A stretch of DNA of 64,000 nt, taken from assembly GCA_964591085.1 (NCBI GenBank), contig CAZPXH010000012.1:19877-83876 (forward strand). Direction: 5' to 3'. This DNA is from CAZPXH01 sp964591085. Lineage in GTDB: Bacteria; Spirochaetota; Spirochaetia; DSM-27196; CAZPXH01. The position numbers and the translations under genes are program-made. Below the pieces are notes generated by a model. It worked only from the letters and a program-made list of their open reading frames with translations, ran no database searches and was not told the origin of the DNA. Shown piece after piece: positions 26,264 to 35,303 of this stretch. Every line of letters begins with the position of its first letter. Positions within the stretch are counted from its first letter, which is position 1.

Positions 26264-27063
26264 TGGGCAGTGGGGAGGCCGCTGCTTCACTCGGGGACCA
26301 CCAATACGCCACGGCACGGGCAGGCTCTATGCCCGCTGTGCGGGTACTCGCTGTACTGGAGTTCGCTCATCGCAAGAAGAACGATCCATTCACTCTTAGT
26401 GACCTTGCAATGGGGACGGGTCTGGCAAAGGCAACGCTGCTTCGTGTGATTCGCACTCTCTCAGATGCAGGATACTTGATCGACACGGGTTCGGCGTATC
26501 GTAGCAATCTCTTCTTTGATGTGAGGCTTCCTGCATCACAACAACACGCCGCCCAACTCGACCAAGTGCTACAGGAGCTGGCCAAAGAATCGGGCCTTAC
26601 CGTTGAGGTGCTCACGATTCGGACCCCGGATCTTTACTGGTTTGACAAGCGAGCACATCCCGCGTTGCAGGTTCGGGTTGTGGCCGAGCCGGGCACGACG
26701 CGTACGCTTTATGAACTGGACGCGCCCTCGAGGGTCTACCTTTCAGCGAGGGGACTTCAGTTCGTCCAAGAGGAACTCCTTCCAGGCTTTTTCCACCAAG
26801 GCCCTCAGAAGCGCAGACTATCCGAACCTGAGGCGTTAAGAATCATTCGTGAGACTGATTCTCACGACGTGGTCTTTGACCGCGAAGGCAATCTGAATGG
26901 CATTCGGAGGTACGTGGTGGCGATTCGTTCGCCAGAGGGTGCGTTTCGCTATCTCCTTAGCATCGCAGAGCCGGCTCTACCTCAGAACGACAGGCCCGAA
27001 CATATCCAGCGAGTCTTCATGCTTCTACGGAAGGCTCGTGACCTGCTGAATGAAATTTATTGA
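26263..27063 (+). CDS. IclR-family transcriptional regulator
   Basis: The 266-residue protein has an N-terminal winged helix-turn-helix: AVRVLAVLEFAHRKKNDPFT, then LSDLAMGTGLAKATLLRVIR as the recognition region, and a wing DAGYLIDTGSAYRSN. The C-terminal GAF-like effector domain includes KRAHPALQVRVVAEPG and GIRRYVVAIRSPEGAF. The effector is probably the imported sugar or a breakdown product. ATG 26263 overlaps the permease stop by one base. An upstream in-frame open stretch lies inside the permease and is not used. It probably binds the palindrome at 23060-23087. Confidence 0.88.
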   Translation: MGSGEAAASLGDHQYATARAGSMPAVRVLAVLEFAHRKKNDPFTLSDLAMGTGLAKATLLRVIRTLSDAGYLIDTGSAYRSNLFFDVRLPASQQHAAQLDQVLQELAKESGLTVEVLTIRTPDLYWFDKRAHPALQVRVVAEPGTTRTLYELDAPSRVYLSARGLQFVQEELLPGFFHQGPQKRRLSEPEALRIIRETDSHDVVFDREGNLNGIRRYVVAIRSPEGAFRYLLSIAEPALPQNDRPEHIQRVFMLLRKARDLLNEIY

Positions 27064-28528
27064 TGGAAGAGGAAAACTTTTGCGTATACTTTGGATCGAT
27101 ATTGACTCCTTGAGACCGGATCATCTCGGATGTTATGGATATCAGCGCAATACATCGCCTACGATCGACGCGATTGCTAACGAGGGCATTCGATTTGATG
27201 CCGTCTATGCAAGTGACACGCCGTGTCTTCCTTCTAGAACGGCGTGGCAAACTGGCCGCCCCGGGTTCCAGACAGGAGTCGTGAACCACGGGGGACGCTT
27301 CGCTGATCCCTATCAGACTGAAAACGGCCGGGAGTTCTGTGAGGCTCCGAGCTACCGGAAGTTCGCGCAGGTTTTTCGTGAGGCCGGATATCGAACTGCA
27401 TCAATCAGCACCTTTGCCGAACGTCACGCAGCGTGGTGGTTCCACGCTGGTTTTGGTGAAATTAACGATATCGGCAAAAAAGGTCTTGAGCGGGCCGACG
27501 AACTCGTTCCACTCGCGCTACAGTTCCTCAAAGATCACGCGCGGGAAGAGAATTGGTTCCTCCATCTCAATTTGTGGGACCCTCATACTCCGTATCGTAC
27601 TCCTGTCGGTTTCGGTGACCCGTTCTCCAATGAGCCAGCACCGCCTTGGCCGGATGAAGAGACCATCGCCAGGCAGCAGGACGGGTACGGACCGCACAGT
27701 GCGGCGGCGTTGCTCCACGCGCCCGCAGTCACTGAACCATCGGCCCGGGAACTTCGCGCTATCCGTAGCCGCCAGGATTTCTGCACGTGGATCAACGGCT
27801 ACGATACCGGTATTCGATACGCAGACCATTACCTGTCCATGATCATGGACTTGCTAAGCGCGATCGGGGTGATGGATGAAACCGCCATAGTCGTGACAGC
27901 GGACCATGGCGAAAGCCAGGGTGAGTTCAACGTTTACGGAGACCATCAGACAGCGGACGTCTCTACCGCCCGGGTTCCGTGGATCATCCGGGCGCCCGGG
28001 GTTCCTGTAGGAGTGGGAAGTGGCCTTCACTATCATTTTGATCTGTCTGCAGCGTTGCTCAGGTACGCGGGACTTCAGGTGCCCGAAGCGTGGGAGTCAC
28101 AACACGTGGACTTGAGGCCAGGAGCAGAGGGCCGGAAGTACCTGGTAACGAGCCACGCTGCGTGGAGCTGTCAGAGGTCTGTAGTGTTTGGCGAGCACCT
28201 GCTGATGCGAACGTATCACCCCGGGCTCAAGGAGCTCCCGGAGCAGGCCTTGTTCAACTGGCGGACGGACCCGCATCAGACCGAGGATCTCGCTCATTTG
28301 CAGGAAGAGACGGTGCAACGTGGTCACTCATACCTGAGTGAGTGGCTGGACGTTCAGCTCAGTCGGTCTCCGCTGAACCAGGATCCAATGAAGGCTGTTA
28401 TTCGCGAAGGTGGGCCCTTCCACACCCGTGGCCGCCTGGCGGAGTACCTCGAGTTCTATCGAAGTATCGGTCGAACGGATATTGCGAACCGAATGGAATT
28501 GGACCACGCGTTCCGCGAAGGTTCGTAG
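27050..28528 (+). CDS. Sulfatase, Cys-type (formylglycine-dependent), cytoplasmic
   Basis: The 492-residue protein has the sulfatase metal-site start RILWIDIDSLRPDHLGCYGY, the activation motif TPCLPSRTAWQTGR with Cys59 as formylglycine precursor (CxPSR), and later LHLNLWDPHTPY and VVTADHGESQGE, which carries further metal ligands. Such enzymes hydrolyse sulfate esters after a maturase (FGE or anSME) converts the Cys; none is in this window. There is no signal peptide, so sulfated saccharides would be cleaved after import by the upstream transporter. ATG 27050 overlaps the IclR gene by 14 bases. TTG 27080, preceded by GGAAGAGG, is an alternative start. Confidence 0.9.
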   Translation: MKFIDGRGKLLRILWIDIDSLRPDHLGCYGYQRNTSPTIDAIANEGIRFDAVYASDTPCLPSRTAWQTGRPGFQTGVVNHGGRFADPYQTENGREFCEAPSYRKFAQVFREAGYRTASISTFAERHAAWWFHAGFGEINDIGKKGLERADELVPLALQFLKDHAREENWFLHLNLWDPHTPYRTPVGFGDPFSNEPAPPWPDEETIARQQDGYGPHSAAALLHAPAVTEPSARELRAIRSRQDFCTWINGYDTGIRYADHYLSMIMDLLSAIGVMDETAIVVTADHGESQGEFNVYGDHQTADVSTARVPWIIRAPGVPVGVGSGLHYHFDLSAALLRYAGLQVPEAWESQHVDLRPGAEGRKYLVTSHAAWSCQRSVVFGEHLLMRTYHPGLKELPEQALFNWRTDPHQTEDLAHLQEETVQRGHSYLSEWLDVQLSRSPLNQDPMKAVIREGGPFHTRGRLAEYLEFYRSIGRTDIANRMELDHAFREGS

Positions 28529-28530
28529 GC

Positions 28531-29198
28531 GTGGCCAAGCCCTGGTGGCGAGACGCCGCCATCTACCACATCTATCCTTGGAGCTTTCGGGACACCAACG
28601 GGGACGGCCTGGGCGACGTTGCGGGAATCACCGAGCGCCTGGACCATCTGGCCTGGCTGGGTGTGGATGCGCTGTGGATGGGACCGGTGTTCCGTTCCCC
28701 GCAAGTGGACAACGGCTACGATATCAGCGACTACCGGGACATAGACCCGATGCTCGGGACCCTTGCGGACCTGGACCAGCTGATCCGGGAAGCCGCATCG
28801 CCGGGATATCCGGGTGCTTCTGGACCTGGTACTCAACCACTCCAGCACAGAGCACCCGTGGTTCGCCGAATCCCGACGAGGTTGGGATGGCCAACTTCCC
28901 GCTGACCAGTCCGGAGGACCTGCAGGACGTTGAGACCAACAACGCCCACGCGGCCCTGCTATCCCAGGGGCTGGAACCCGAGGATGCCTTCCGTCGGCAG
29001 GCGAGCGGTGAGCATGTGCCGGCGTTCGGCCCGTCCCTCCTGGTGATCATCAACTTTGCAAGCCGCACAGCCCAGCTTCCGCTGCCGCTGGAAACCAAAG
29101 ATCAGGATGCACTTGCACAGCCGGTGTTCGCCACCCATCCGGGAACTGACACGGGGTTACTGCGGCCCTGGGAAGTGCGGGTGATTCCGAGTCCCTGA
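28531..29198 (+). pseudogene. Decayed GH13 alpha-glucosidase with frameshift and large internal deletions
   Basis: From GTG 28531 the frame encodes AKPWWRDAAIYHIYPWSFRD and continues like an oligo-1,6-glucosidase to about 28795. One base off, the next frame gives RRDIRVLLDLVLNHSSTEHP, which is GH13 region I. A second switch near 28875 leads to DEVGMANFPLTSPEDLQDVE, which in intact enzymes follows region IV. The sequence then jumps to GPSLLVIINFAS and LLRPWEVRVIPSP, the C-terminal beta domain. Regions II-IV with the catalytic residues are missing. An intact enzyme is about 530-570 residues; less than half remains. It starts two bases after the sulfatase stop, so it was probably once in the same operon. 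Confidence 0.85.
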
Positions 29199-29216
29199 TG
29201 CGGCTATGATTTCCGA

Positions 29217-30269
29217 ATGAGAACAGTCACGGCGTCTCGTCTGGACCTTGCCGCATTCCCGGAAGGCGCTACCGCGGGCCCCATCACTGACAGCGATCTG
29301 ACTGAGATTGTCCGAATAGCCAATGACATGCAGGCCCGCGTCAACGGTGATCGCCCGCACACCGTGGAGAACTGGAAGGTTGAGCTTGAGTGGCACGGCA
29401 TGGATCGGGACCGGGATACCATTAGCGTGCACCTCGCCGATGGACGGGTCTGCGGCTTTGGCTTTGTCTCCAACCTGGACGAGACCCGCCACGTGAACTG
29501 GATGGACTGCGGTGTGGACGATGCGCACCTCGGGCATGCAGACCCCTGCCAGCCGGCAGCCGCGGAATCCGCATTGATCTCAGCGCTCATTGGAGTGGCA
29601 GAAGCGCGGATCGGCGAGGCCGCCCCCGACATCCGGATCATCGCCCAGACGATCGCGGATGTGAACGACGAGCGCACCCGCCAACTTGCAGAACAGCACG
29701 GATTCCTTCCGGAGCGCTACTTCCTCCGGATGAAGGTTGACATGCCCGAGCGTCCACAGGTTCCAAAGATGCCGGAAGGGCTACGGCTGGCGGCGCTGTC
29801 GGAAACAGACAACCTGGATGCCATTGCAGTGGCAACGGAGGACGGCTTCCGGGACCACTTTGGACACGTGAACCAGAGTGATGAGCAGGCAATCAAGGAC
29901 TTCCGGCACATCGCGGCGACCCATCCGCACTTTGATCCCACCCTCTGGTTCGCCATCTACGATGGGGACCAGACAGCAGCCATCTGCCTGAACGTGGAGA
30001 AGATGGATGAGGCCCCGGAGATCGGCTACATCAGCACGCTCGCTGTCCGCCGGCCCTGGCGGAAGCGCGGGCTGGGAAAGCTCCTGCTCCTTTACAGCTT
30101 TGCGGCGCTGTGGGACCGGGGCCAGCGGAGTGCCGCGCTCCACGTGGACGCCCAGAGCCTGACCGGCGCAACGCGCCTGTATGAAAGCGTAGGAATGGCC
30201 ACCGATCGCCGGGAGGTGTCACTGGTCCGCACCATCCGGGACGGGCGGGACATCCGGAACCTCGGCTGA
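29217..30269 (+). CDS. Tandem GNAT acetyltransferase
   Basis: The 350-residue protein has two GNAT halves, like mycothiol synthase-type proteins. The C-terminal half holds the acetyl-CoA motif A: EIGYISTLAVRRPWRKRGLG, then KLLLLYSFAALWDRGQ, and motif B LTGATRLYESVGMA. The N-terminal half lacks a clear 'R/QxxGxG/A' loop and is probably structural. The reaction would be N-acetylation of an amine, with unknown substrate. The start ATG 29217 follows the GH13 remnant by 18 bases. Confidence 0.85.
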   Translation: MRTVTASRLDLAAFPEGATAGPITDSDLTEIVRIANDMQARVNGDRPHTVENWKVELEWHGMDRDRDTISVHLADGRVCGFGFVSNLDETRHVNWMDCGVDDAHLGHADPCQPAAAESALISALIGVAEARIGEAAPDIRIIAQTIADVNDERTRQLAEQHGFLPERYFLRMKVDMPERPQVPKMPEGLRLAALSETDNLDAIAVATEDGFRDHFGHVNQSDEQAIKDFRHIAATHPHFDPTLWFAIYDGDQTAAICLNVEKMDEAPEIGYISTLAVRRPWRKRGLGKLLLLYSFAALWDRGQRSAALHVDAQSLTGATRLYESVGMATDRREVSLVRTIRDGRDIRNLG

Positions 30270-30373
30270 GACTGGGGCGCCGCTGAGCGGACACCCCCAT
30301 ACCGTGGGACTGCTATGCGGATAGCGCCCGGGGCTCGCCGGAAGATCACGGGGCTGCTAGCCCGCGCCGCCAG

Positions 30374-32041
30374 TCAGCAGACCATGCAGCCAGCAGGAAG
30401 CCGGATTTCGGCGCAAGCTCCGCCGTCATTGAAGGCGCGGATCTCTCCGCCCATTCCGGACACGATCTCCGAAAGCAGTCCCAGGCCCGAGCCATGTACC
30501 CCTCCCATTTGATCCTGCGGGAAACCGGGGCCGGAATCGCAGACCGCCACCAGCAGACCGCCACCGTCCTGTTCCCGTACCACAACGTGGAGGTGTACCC
30601 CTCCATCTTCGTCTGCGCCGTGCTTGATGGCGTTGGTGGCCAGCTCGTTCACGATGATTCCCAGGGAGACCGCCGTCTGCTGCGGGATTCGGAGTTCGGA
30701 AATCTCGGTGTCCACACTGTAGGGCAGCAGGAGAGCCATCTCCGCCAGGTCTTCCTTCAGCAGGCTTTCCAACACAGGACGGACCTCCACTTGCCCCCAG
30801 CTCCTGCCGCGATACAGCCGCTCGTAGACTCGGGCCATCATCGCCACGGTTGCTTCAGCGTCCTGCAGGCTGTCCCGCGAGGTCGGCTCCGTTGTCTCCC
30901 GCCGACGGAGTGCAAGCAGGGACTGGACAAGGTGCATATCGTTCTTGATCCGGTGGTGCACTTCACGGATCAGCAGATCCTTCTCTGACAAGGCGTGGGT
31001 CAGGGCCTCGGTGCGCTCCGCAACCAGCCCAGCGAGCTCCCGTGATTCATGGCGGAGCCGCTTTCCATACATCTGCAGGAGGGTAATCTGGCCGACGATC
31101 GCTAATACAGAAGCAATCCCCGCCGACAGGACCAGGCGTGCTAACTGCCTGCGGGTGTGTTGATGAATACTCCGGATCGGGGCGGCAACCGCGCTGCCCC
31201 AGCCGTACCCGAGGCCCGCGAGAACCGCGTGGTAGGGCTCATCGCCAATGATCGGCCGATCCTGGACGGGGCTCCCCGGTGTCAGGCCTGCCGCCGGGCC
31301 GACCACCATCTGGTCCATCATCAGGTCCGCCGTGCACGGCCCCTCGTTCTCGCTGCGGGGTTTGGGCCAGCGGACCATGGCGCTTCCGGAAGCGGAGCCC
31401 AGCCGGAAGCAGGTCTCCGGTGTTTGCTGCAGAGAAGCAACCCCGCGGTTGAGTATGGGCCCCAGCGCATACGCCACGATGTCCCAGGCCCCAGGCTCAG
31501 CCCCGTCAGCCAGGATGACCGGTGCCGCAGCCAGCAGGCAGCGTTCACCACCTACCGTTACCAGATCCGGGAGAATGGCAGCCTCAGCAGTTCCCGGCAT
31601 CTGTGGCAGCCACTGGAAGCCAATGTTGGTGAGAACTTCACCTTCCGCCGTGATCCGCGCGTAGGCCTTCAGCTCGCGCCGCTGTTCCACAATCTGGGCC
31701 AGCCGCGGATCCGCAAAGCTCCGGTATTCGCGCAGACTGAGCTGACCGGTTGTCAAGCCGCGGAACTGCTCGGTGAGAACCGGGCGGGATGCAAAATCTG
31801 TTGCTGCGGACAACGACTCCCGGAATCCCGCCTGGATCTCTGTCTCCAGGACCGCGGCCCTCCCGCTGAACTCCGCAATGTCCCGCTGTTCCCGGCCCAC
31901 GCGCACCGGCCCCAGGATCACAATCAGTCCAGCCACCACCAGCGCGGCAAGGAGCGCCGTGCTCAACCGCACCAGCAGAAACTGGCTTCTGCGCGTTCGG
32001 TCCCAGGCTTGCTGTACCTCCGTGATTTGTGCCGGATCCAG
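30374..32041 (-). CDS. Membrane sensor histidine kinase, HisKA_2/HWE type, with probable CTG start
   Basis: The C-terminal part has the HisKA_2 H-box LIREVHHRIKNDMHLVQSLL, N-box IIVNELATNAIKHG, and G boxes VCDSGPGF and GSGLGLLSEIV. The N-terminal part has a membrane helix (ALLAALVVAGLIVILGPV), a sensor domain of about 210 residues and a second helix (LVLSAGIASVLAIVGQITLL). In-frame starts are GTG 31972 or CTG 32041. Only CTG has a strong ribosome site (AGGAGG at 32054-32049, 7-base spacing), and it gives a cytoplasmic leader before TM1. An in-frame TAG lies just upstream, and there is no ATG, GTG or TTG between. The product is about 555 residues. No response regulator is adjacent. Confidence 0.85.
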   Translation of the reverse strand: MDPAQITEVQQAWDRTRRSQFLLVRLSTALLAALVVAGLIVILGPVRVGREQRDIAEFSGRAAVLETEIQAGFRESLSAATDFASRPVLTEQFRGLTTGQLSLREYRSFADPRLAQIVEQRRELKAYARITAEGEVLTNIGFQWLPQMPGTAEAAILPDLVTVGGERCLLAAAPVILADGAEPGAWDIVAYALGPILNRGVASLQQTPETCFRLGSASGSAMVRWPKPRSENEGPCTADLMMDQMVVGPAAGLTPGSPVQDRPIIGDEPYHAVLAGLGYGWGSAVAAPIRSIHQHTRRQLARLVLSAGIASVLAIVGQITLLQMYGKRLRHESRELAGLVAERTEALTHALSEKDLLIREVHHRIKNDMHLVQSLLALRRRETTEPTSRDSLQDAEATVAMMARVYERLYRGRSWGQVEVRPVLESLLKEDLAEMALLLPYSVDTEISELRIPQQTAVSLGIIVNELATNAIKHGADEDGGVHLHVVVREQDGGGLLVAVCDSGPGFPQDQMGGVHGSGLGLLSEIVSGMGGEIRAFNDGGACAEIRLPAGCMVC

Positions 32042-32104
32042 CTTGCAGCCTCCTGCCAGAGAAGTCTAATTCATTGTGAAACGGGATTCCCTAGCAGTCC
32101 AGAA

Positions 32105-35100
32105 TTAATCCAGAGTCCACTCATCGGCGATTGGGCTGGACGACCGGACCGCGCGACCGGTCTCCGCCGAATCCCCAGCGTCCGGGAGTGGATATCGGTT
32201 GGCCAGGAAGGGACTTGCAGCTTCAAACTGGCGGTACCAACCCTCCGCATCAGCGCGGTTTCCCTCCGCCCAGAAGGAGAAGGCCATTCCCAGAAGCGCG
32301 CGGGCGTTTCCGGGATCCAGGGCAAGTGCGTCTTCCAGTGACGCGCGTGCGGCTTCCCGCCTGCCAGCGCGCTCCAACGCCGTAGCACGGTTGATCAGCG
32401 CCGGGACAGACGGGCCCTCCCTGATTGCGCGGTCAAATCGTGCAAGCGCTTCCTCCAATTCTCCCCATGACGCAAGGATTACGCCCTGTCGGTTCAGCCC
32501 GGTGGGACTGGAGCCGCGTGGGTCGGACTCAGCGCTTTGGAGCAAGCCTTCCAGGATTGGGTCCTTGAGCGAGTCAACCCGGCCCGGAAGCACGGCTGTC
32601 ACCGCGGTCGCAGGGCTCTGCGGTAGCCGGGGAGGAGTGTCCAGGAGCACAGGCCGGTAGCGTGAGAACGCGGAGGATGCGGTGAAGAAGCCCCCACCGC
32701 TGCCAGCCGAGCGCCATTCGCTGAGACCGGCCTCCCATGCCTCTCCAAAGGGGGAGCCAAGCGCGGTGGTTTCAACCGGCAACCAGGCTTTGTCCTCCCG
32801 GAGGATGAAACGGCTGGCGTCACCGTACAGCAGGGGAATGGCGTCCGGCGCAATTCCGCTGTCTACTGCCACCAGAATGTGCCCCGGTGTGGTCAGGAAC
32901 GCGGTGGCAACACCTGTGGCCTCCAGGAGACTGGCGTACAGAACGGAGAGATCGTCACAGTCACCCAGCCCTGATGCGAGCGTTTCCTGCGGGAAGCGCA
33001 GGAAGTCCACTGCGCCGGCCTGGGTTGAGAGCTCCTCATACGCCGAGTTTGGGTCCACCACGTAGCGCAGCCCTGCCAGCCCAAGCGCCTCAAACAGCGC
33101 CATGGCAGAAAGGATGTTGCGGTTCAGGGCCGCGCTGGGTTCAACCGGCAGCTCGGCAATGACCCCTCCTGCCCAGTCCACGAGATCCGGCGCTTCCGGC
33201 TGGACGAAGGCGCCGACCCGCAGGTCGTCATCCCACTGAATCGCGTTCCTGCCAAGGATCGTGAGGGCCTGCTGTACGCTCTCCTCCGTACGCCGGCTGC
33301 CGCGCCGGTAGCTGACCCGGAGTCGCACGGTGGTGTTCCTCGCCTGGGGCATGACCTCCGGGAGTAGTCCTGCATCAACTGTCAGCTCAAGGGGGACGGA
33401 CTGCCCGGCGGCCAGCGTTGTGGGAGCGGTGACCGGCTGCAGCTGCGCTTCCGCCGATCCAAAGCCCAGGTCCACCCGAACATCGGAGATTACCCCCGTA
33501 CCCGTATTGGCAAGCACCAGTGACCCAAGCTCAGCGCGACCGGCAGCCTGGGCCGGCGTGGGTGTCACCGCGCTCAAGCGGAGCTCCGTGATGCTGAGGT
33601 CCGTCCCAATGCGCACCGGCGACAGGCGCTGCTGACCGGGGTTCAGTCGTTCGCCGGTGAGCGGATGGAGGTCCATCAACACCGGGTAGTCCGCGAAGCC
33701 GGGCACCCGGATCCGAGGATCAGTGTAGGTCTCCCCGGCCGGGTCCGGGATCCGGGTGAACACCAGTCGCGCATTGGTCCAGTTCCGATAGAGGGCCTGC
33801 GCAATGGGCCGCTCCAGGCTCACCCCGAATACAGAGCCCATTGCGCTGGTGGTGTAGGTGAGGGAATCAATGTCGTAGGTCCCCCGTTCCTGGAGGCGAA
33901 TCCGGATCTCTGCCAGATTGCCAGGAAGGTCGCTTCGCTCCGCCTCCCAGTAGGTCTCCACCTGCAGCGCAAGGGCTGTCCGCAGAGAATCCCCCGCCTC
34001 TTCAATCCGCCGTTCGTAGTCCTTTTGGGTCTCAAAGAGATCCCGTCGCGCCAGTGAACCCGGGGGCAGGCCAGAGATAAGGTTCCTGGCGACCGGACTG
34101 GTGAGCACGGCCCGCTGCGCCGGAGCCAGGCTCCCGCCAAGTGCCTGCACCACCGCCGCACGGGGATCCGGTCCGCTGCCGGTGAGGCTGTACCGTGCCG
34201 CGGCATTCTCGTCCGCGTGGGAGGCCACCAGGATGCTTTGACCGTCCGGGGCCACCGCGATGTCCCGCGTCACCGTCTGTTGTGTGGGGTGCAGATCATG
34301 CCGAACCCACCGCTGCCCGTTGAAGCGGAACGACTGGATGAAGCGGAAGTGCCCGGTGAACACGGTCTGAGCATCCGGGGTCATCCCAAGCGTGGTGATG
34401 CTCCCCGGTTCCGTGTCCGGAATCTCCTGGAAGAGGGTGAAGGCTTCTGGGCCTGCACCCTCCGGCCGCCGGAAGAAGAACAGCCGCTGGCGATACGCCG
34501 ATACCATCCAGCGGCCGTCCGCGCTGATGGCGATCTCGTAGAACTGGTGGCTGATGTTGCCGTCCGAGAGGCCGTAGACAAACACCCGCTGCAGCGAAGA
34601 GCCTGAGACATTGTAGATAACAAGCTCGCGCTCCCGGCTGTCTCCGGTTGCAAGGACCAGGTGCTCGCCATCCGGCAGGAAACGAGCAGCATGGATTCCG
34701 GGCCCGAAGTCCTGGACGCGGAGGCTCTCCCGCCAGTCGGCCAGGGCACCCGGCTCCACGGACCCGTCCCGTGTCCAAATCACGATCTCGCTGTTGGATG
34801 CCGTGAGGATTCGACTTCCATCCGGACTTGCAGCCAGGGTGTAGACCCGGTTGTCCAGCGCATCGATGTAGGAAATCGCCTCTCCGGTGTCCGGGTCGCA
34901 GAGGCATACATCTCCTTCCGTCCGAACCGATGGAAGCAGAACCGCCGACCCGTCCGGCAGGAAATCAATGATGTTTCCGCCAGACCAGCTTCCGGCCCAG
35001 TAGGCCTGCAGACGTACCCGCCACAGCTCATTGAGCTCCGCGTCCAGCATCCGGATCCCGTTGATCTCGCTGGTGTCGTACAGCGCTATACGTTGGCCAA

Positions 35101-35251
35101 AGGGAGAAACCTGAACGTCCCTCGCATCGATTGTTCCCGGGATGAACTCCGGCAACCCGATGTCCGGGAGGTCGATCGAATCCTGGGGGTAAACGGAGAA
35201 GGGAAGTGCTGAAAACGCAAGTGCGAGAATGCGCGCACGGCGGAGGGTCAT
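32105..35251 (-). CDS. Secreted WD40-like / transglutaminase-like / TPR protein
   Basis: The 1048-residue protein starts MTLRRARILALAFSALPFSV, a signal peptide. Residues ~30-380 hold WD40/YncE-like blades (LAASPDGSRILTASNSEIVI, EIAISADGRWMVSAYR). A middle region of beta-rich domains follows. Near residue 770-810 is GLGDCDDLSVLYASLLEA, then TPGHILVAVD: the Cys and His positions of bacterial transglutaminase-like cysteine peptidases. The last 100 residues are TPR-like (ALINRATALERAGRREAARA, LALDPGNARALLGMAF). It would act in the periplasm. I do not recognise a named family with this domain order. It sits between a chemoreceptor and the HisKA_2 kinase, all on the minus strand. Confidence 0.78.
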   Translation of the reverse strand: MTLRRARILALAFSALPFSVYPQDSIDLPDIGLPEFIPGTIDARDVQVSPFGQRIALYDTSEINGIRMLDAELNELWRVRLQAYWAGSWSGGNIIDFLPDGSAVLLPSVRTEGDVCLCDPDTGEAISYIDALDNRVYTLAASPDGSRILTASNSEIVIWTRDGSVEPGALADWRESLRVQDFGPGIHAARFLPDGEHLVLATGDSRERELVIYNVSGSSLQRVFVYGLSDGNISHQFYEIAISADGRWMVSAYRQRLFFFRRPEGAGPEAFTLFQEIPDTEPGSITTLGMTPDAQTVFTGHFRFIQSFRFNGQRWVRHDLHPTQQTVTRDIAVAPDGQSILVASHADENAAARYSLTGSGPDPRAAVVQALGGSLAPAQRAVLTSPVARNLISGLPPGSLARRDLFETQKDYERRIEEAGDSLRTALALQVETYWEAERSDLPGNLAEIRIRLQERGTYDIDSLTYTTSAMGSVFGVSLERPIAQALYRNWTNARLVFTRIPDPAGETYTDPRIRVPGFADYPVLMDLHPLTGERLNPGQQRLSPVRIGTDLSITELRLSAVTPTPAQAAGRAELGSLVLANTGTGVISDVRVDLGFGSAEAQLQPVTAPTTLAAGQSVPLELTVDAGLLPEVMPQARNTTVRLRVSYRRGSRRTEESVQQALTILGRNAIQWDDDLRVGAFVQPEAPDLVDWAGGVIAELPVEPSAALNRNILSAMALFEALGLAGLRYVVDPNSAYEELSTQAGAVDFLRFPQETLASGLGDCDDLSVLYASLLEATGVATAFLTTPGHILVAVDSGIAPDAIPLLYGDASRFILREDKAWLPVETTALGSPFGEAWEAGLSEWRSAGSGGGFFTASSAFSRYRPVLLDTPPRLPQSPATAVTAVLPGRVDSLKDPILEGLLQSAESDPRGSSPTGLNRQGVILASWGELEEALARFDRAIREGPSVPALINRATALERAGRREAARASLEDALALDPGNARALLGMAFSFWAEGNRADAEGWYRQFEAASPFLANRYPLPDAGDSAETGRAVRSSSPIADEWTLD

Positions 35252-35303
35252 GACAAGGAGTGTAGCGCGGCGCCACCAGGCAATTGGAGACGCTGGCCGC
35301 GGT

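Noticed and set aside
30270..30373. Rho-independent terminator between the GNAT and kinase genes
   Set aside because: Only a weak 5-bp stem (GGGCT/AGCCC) and no T-run are present.
32042..32104. Start at ATG 32073 for the HisKA_2 kinase
   Set aside because: The frame from that ATG meets TAG after two codons (ATG AAT TAG).
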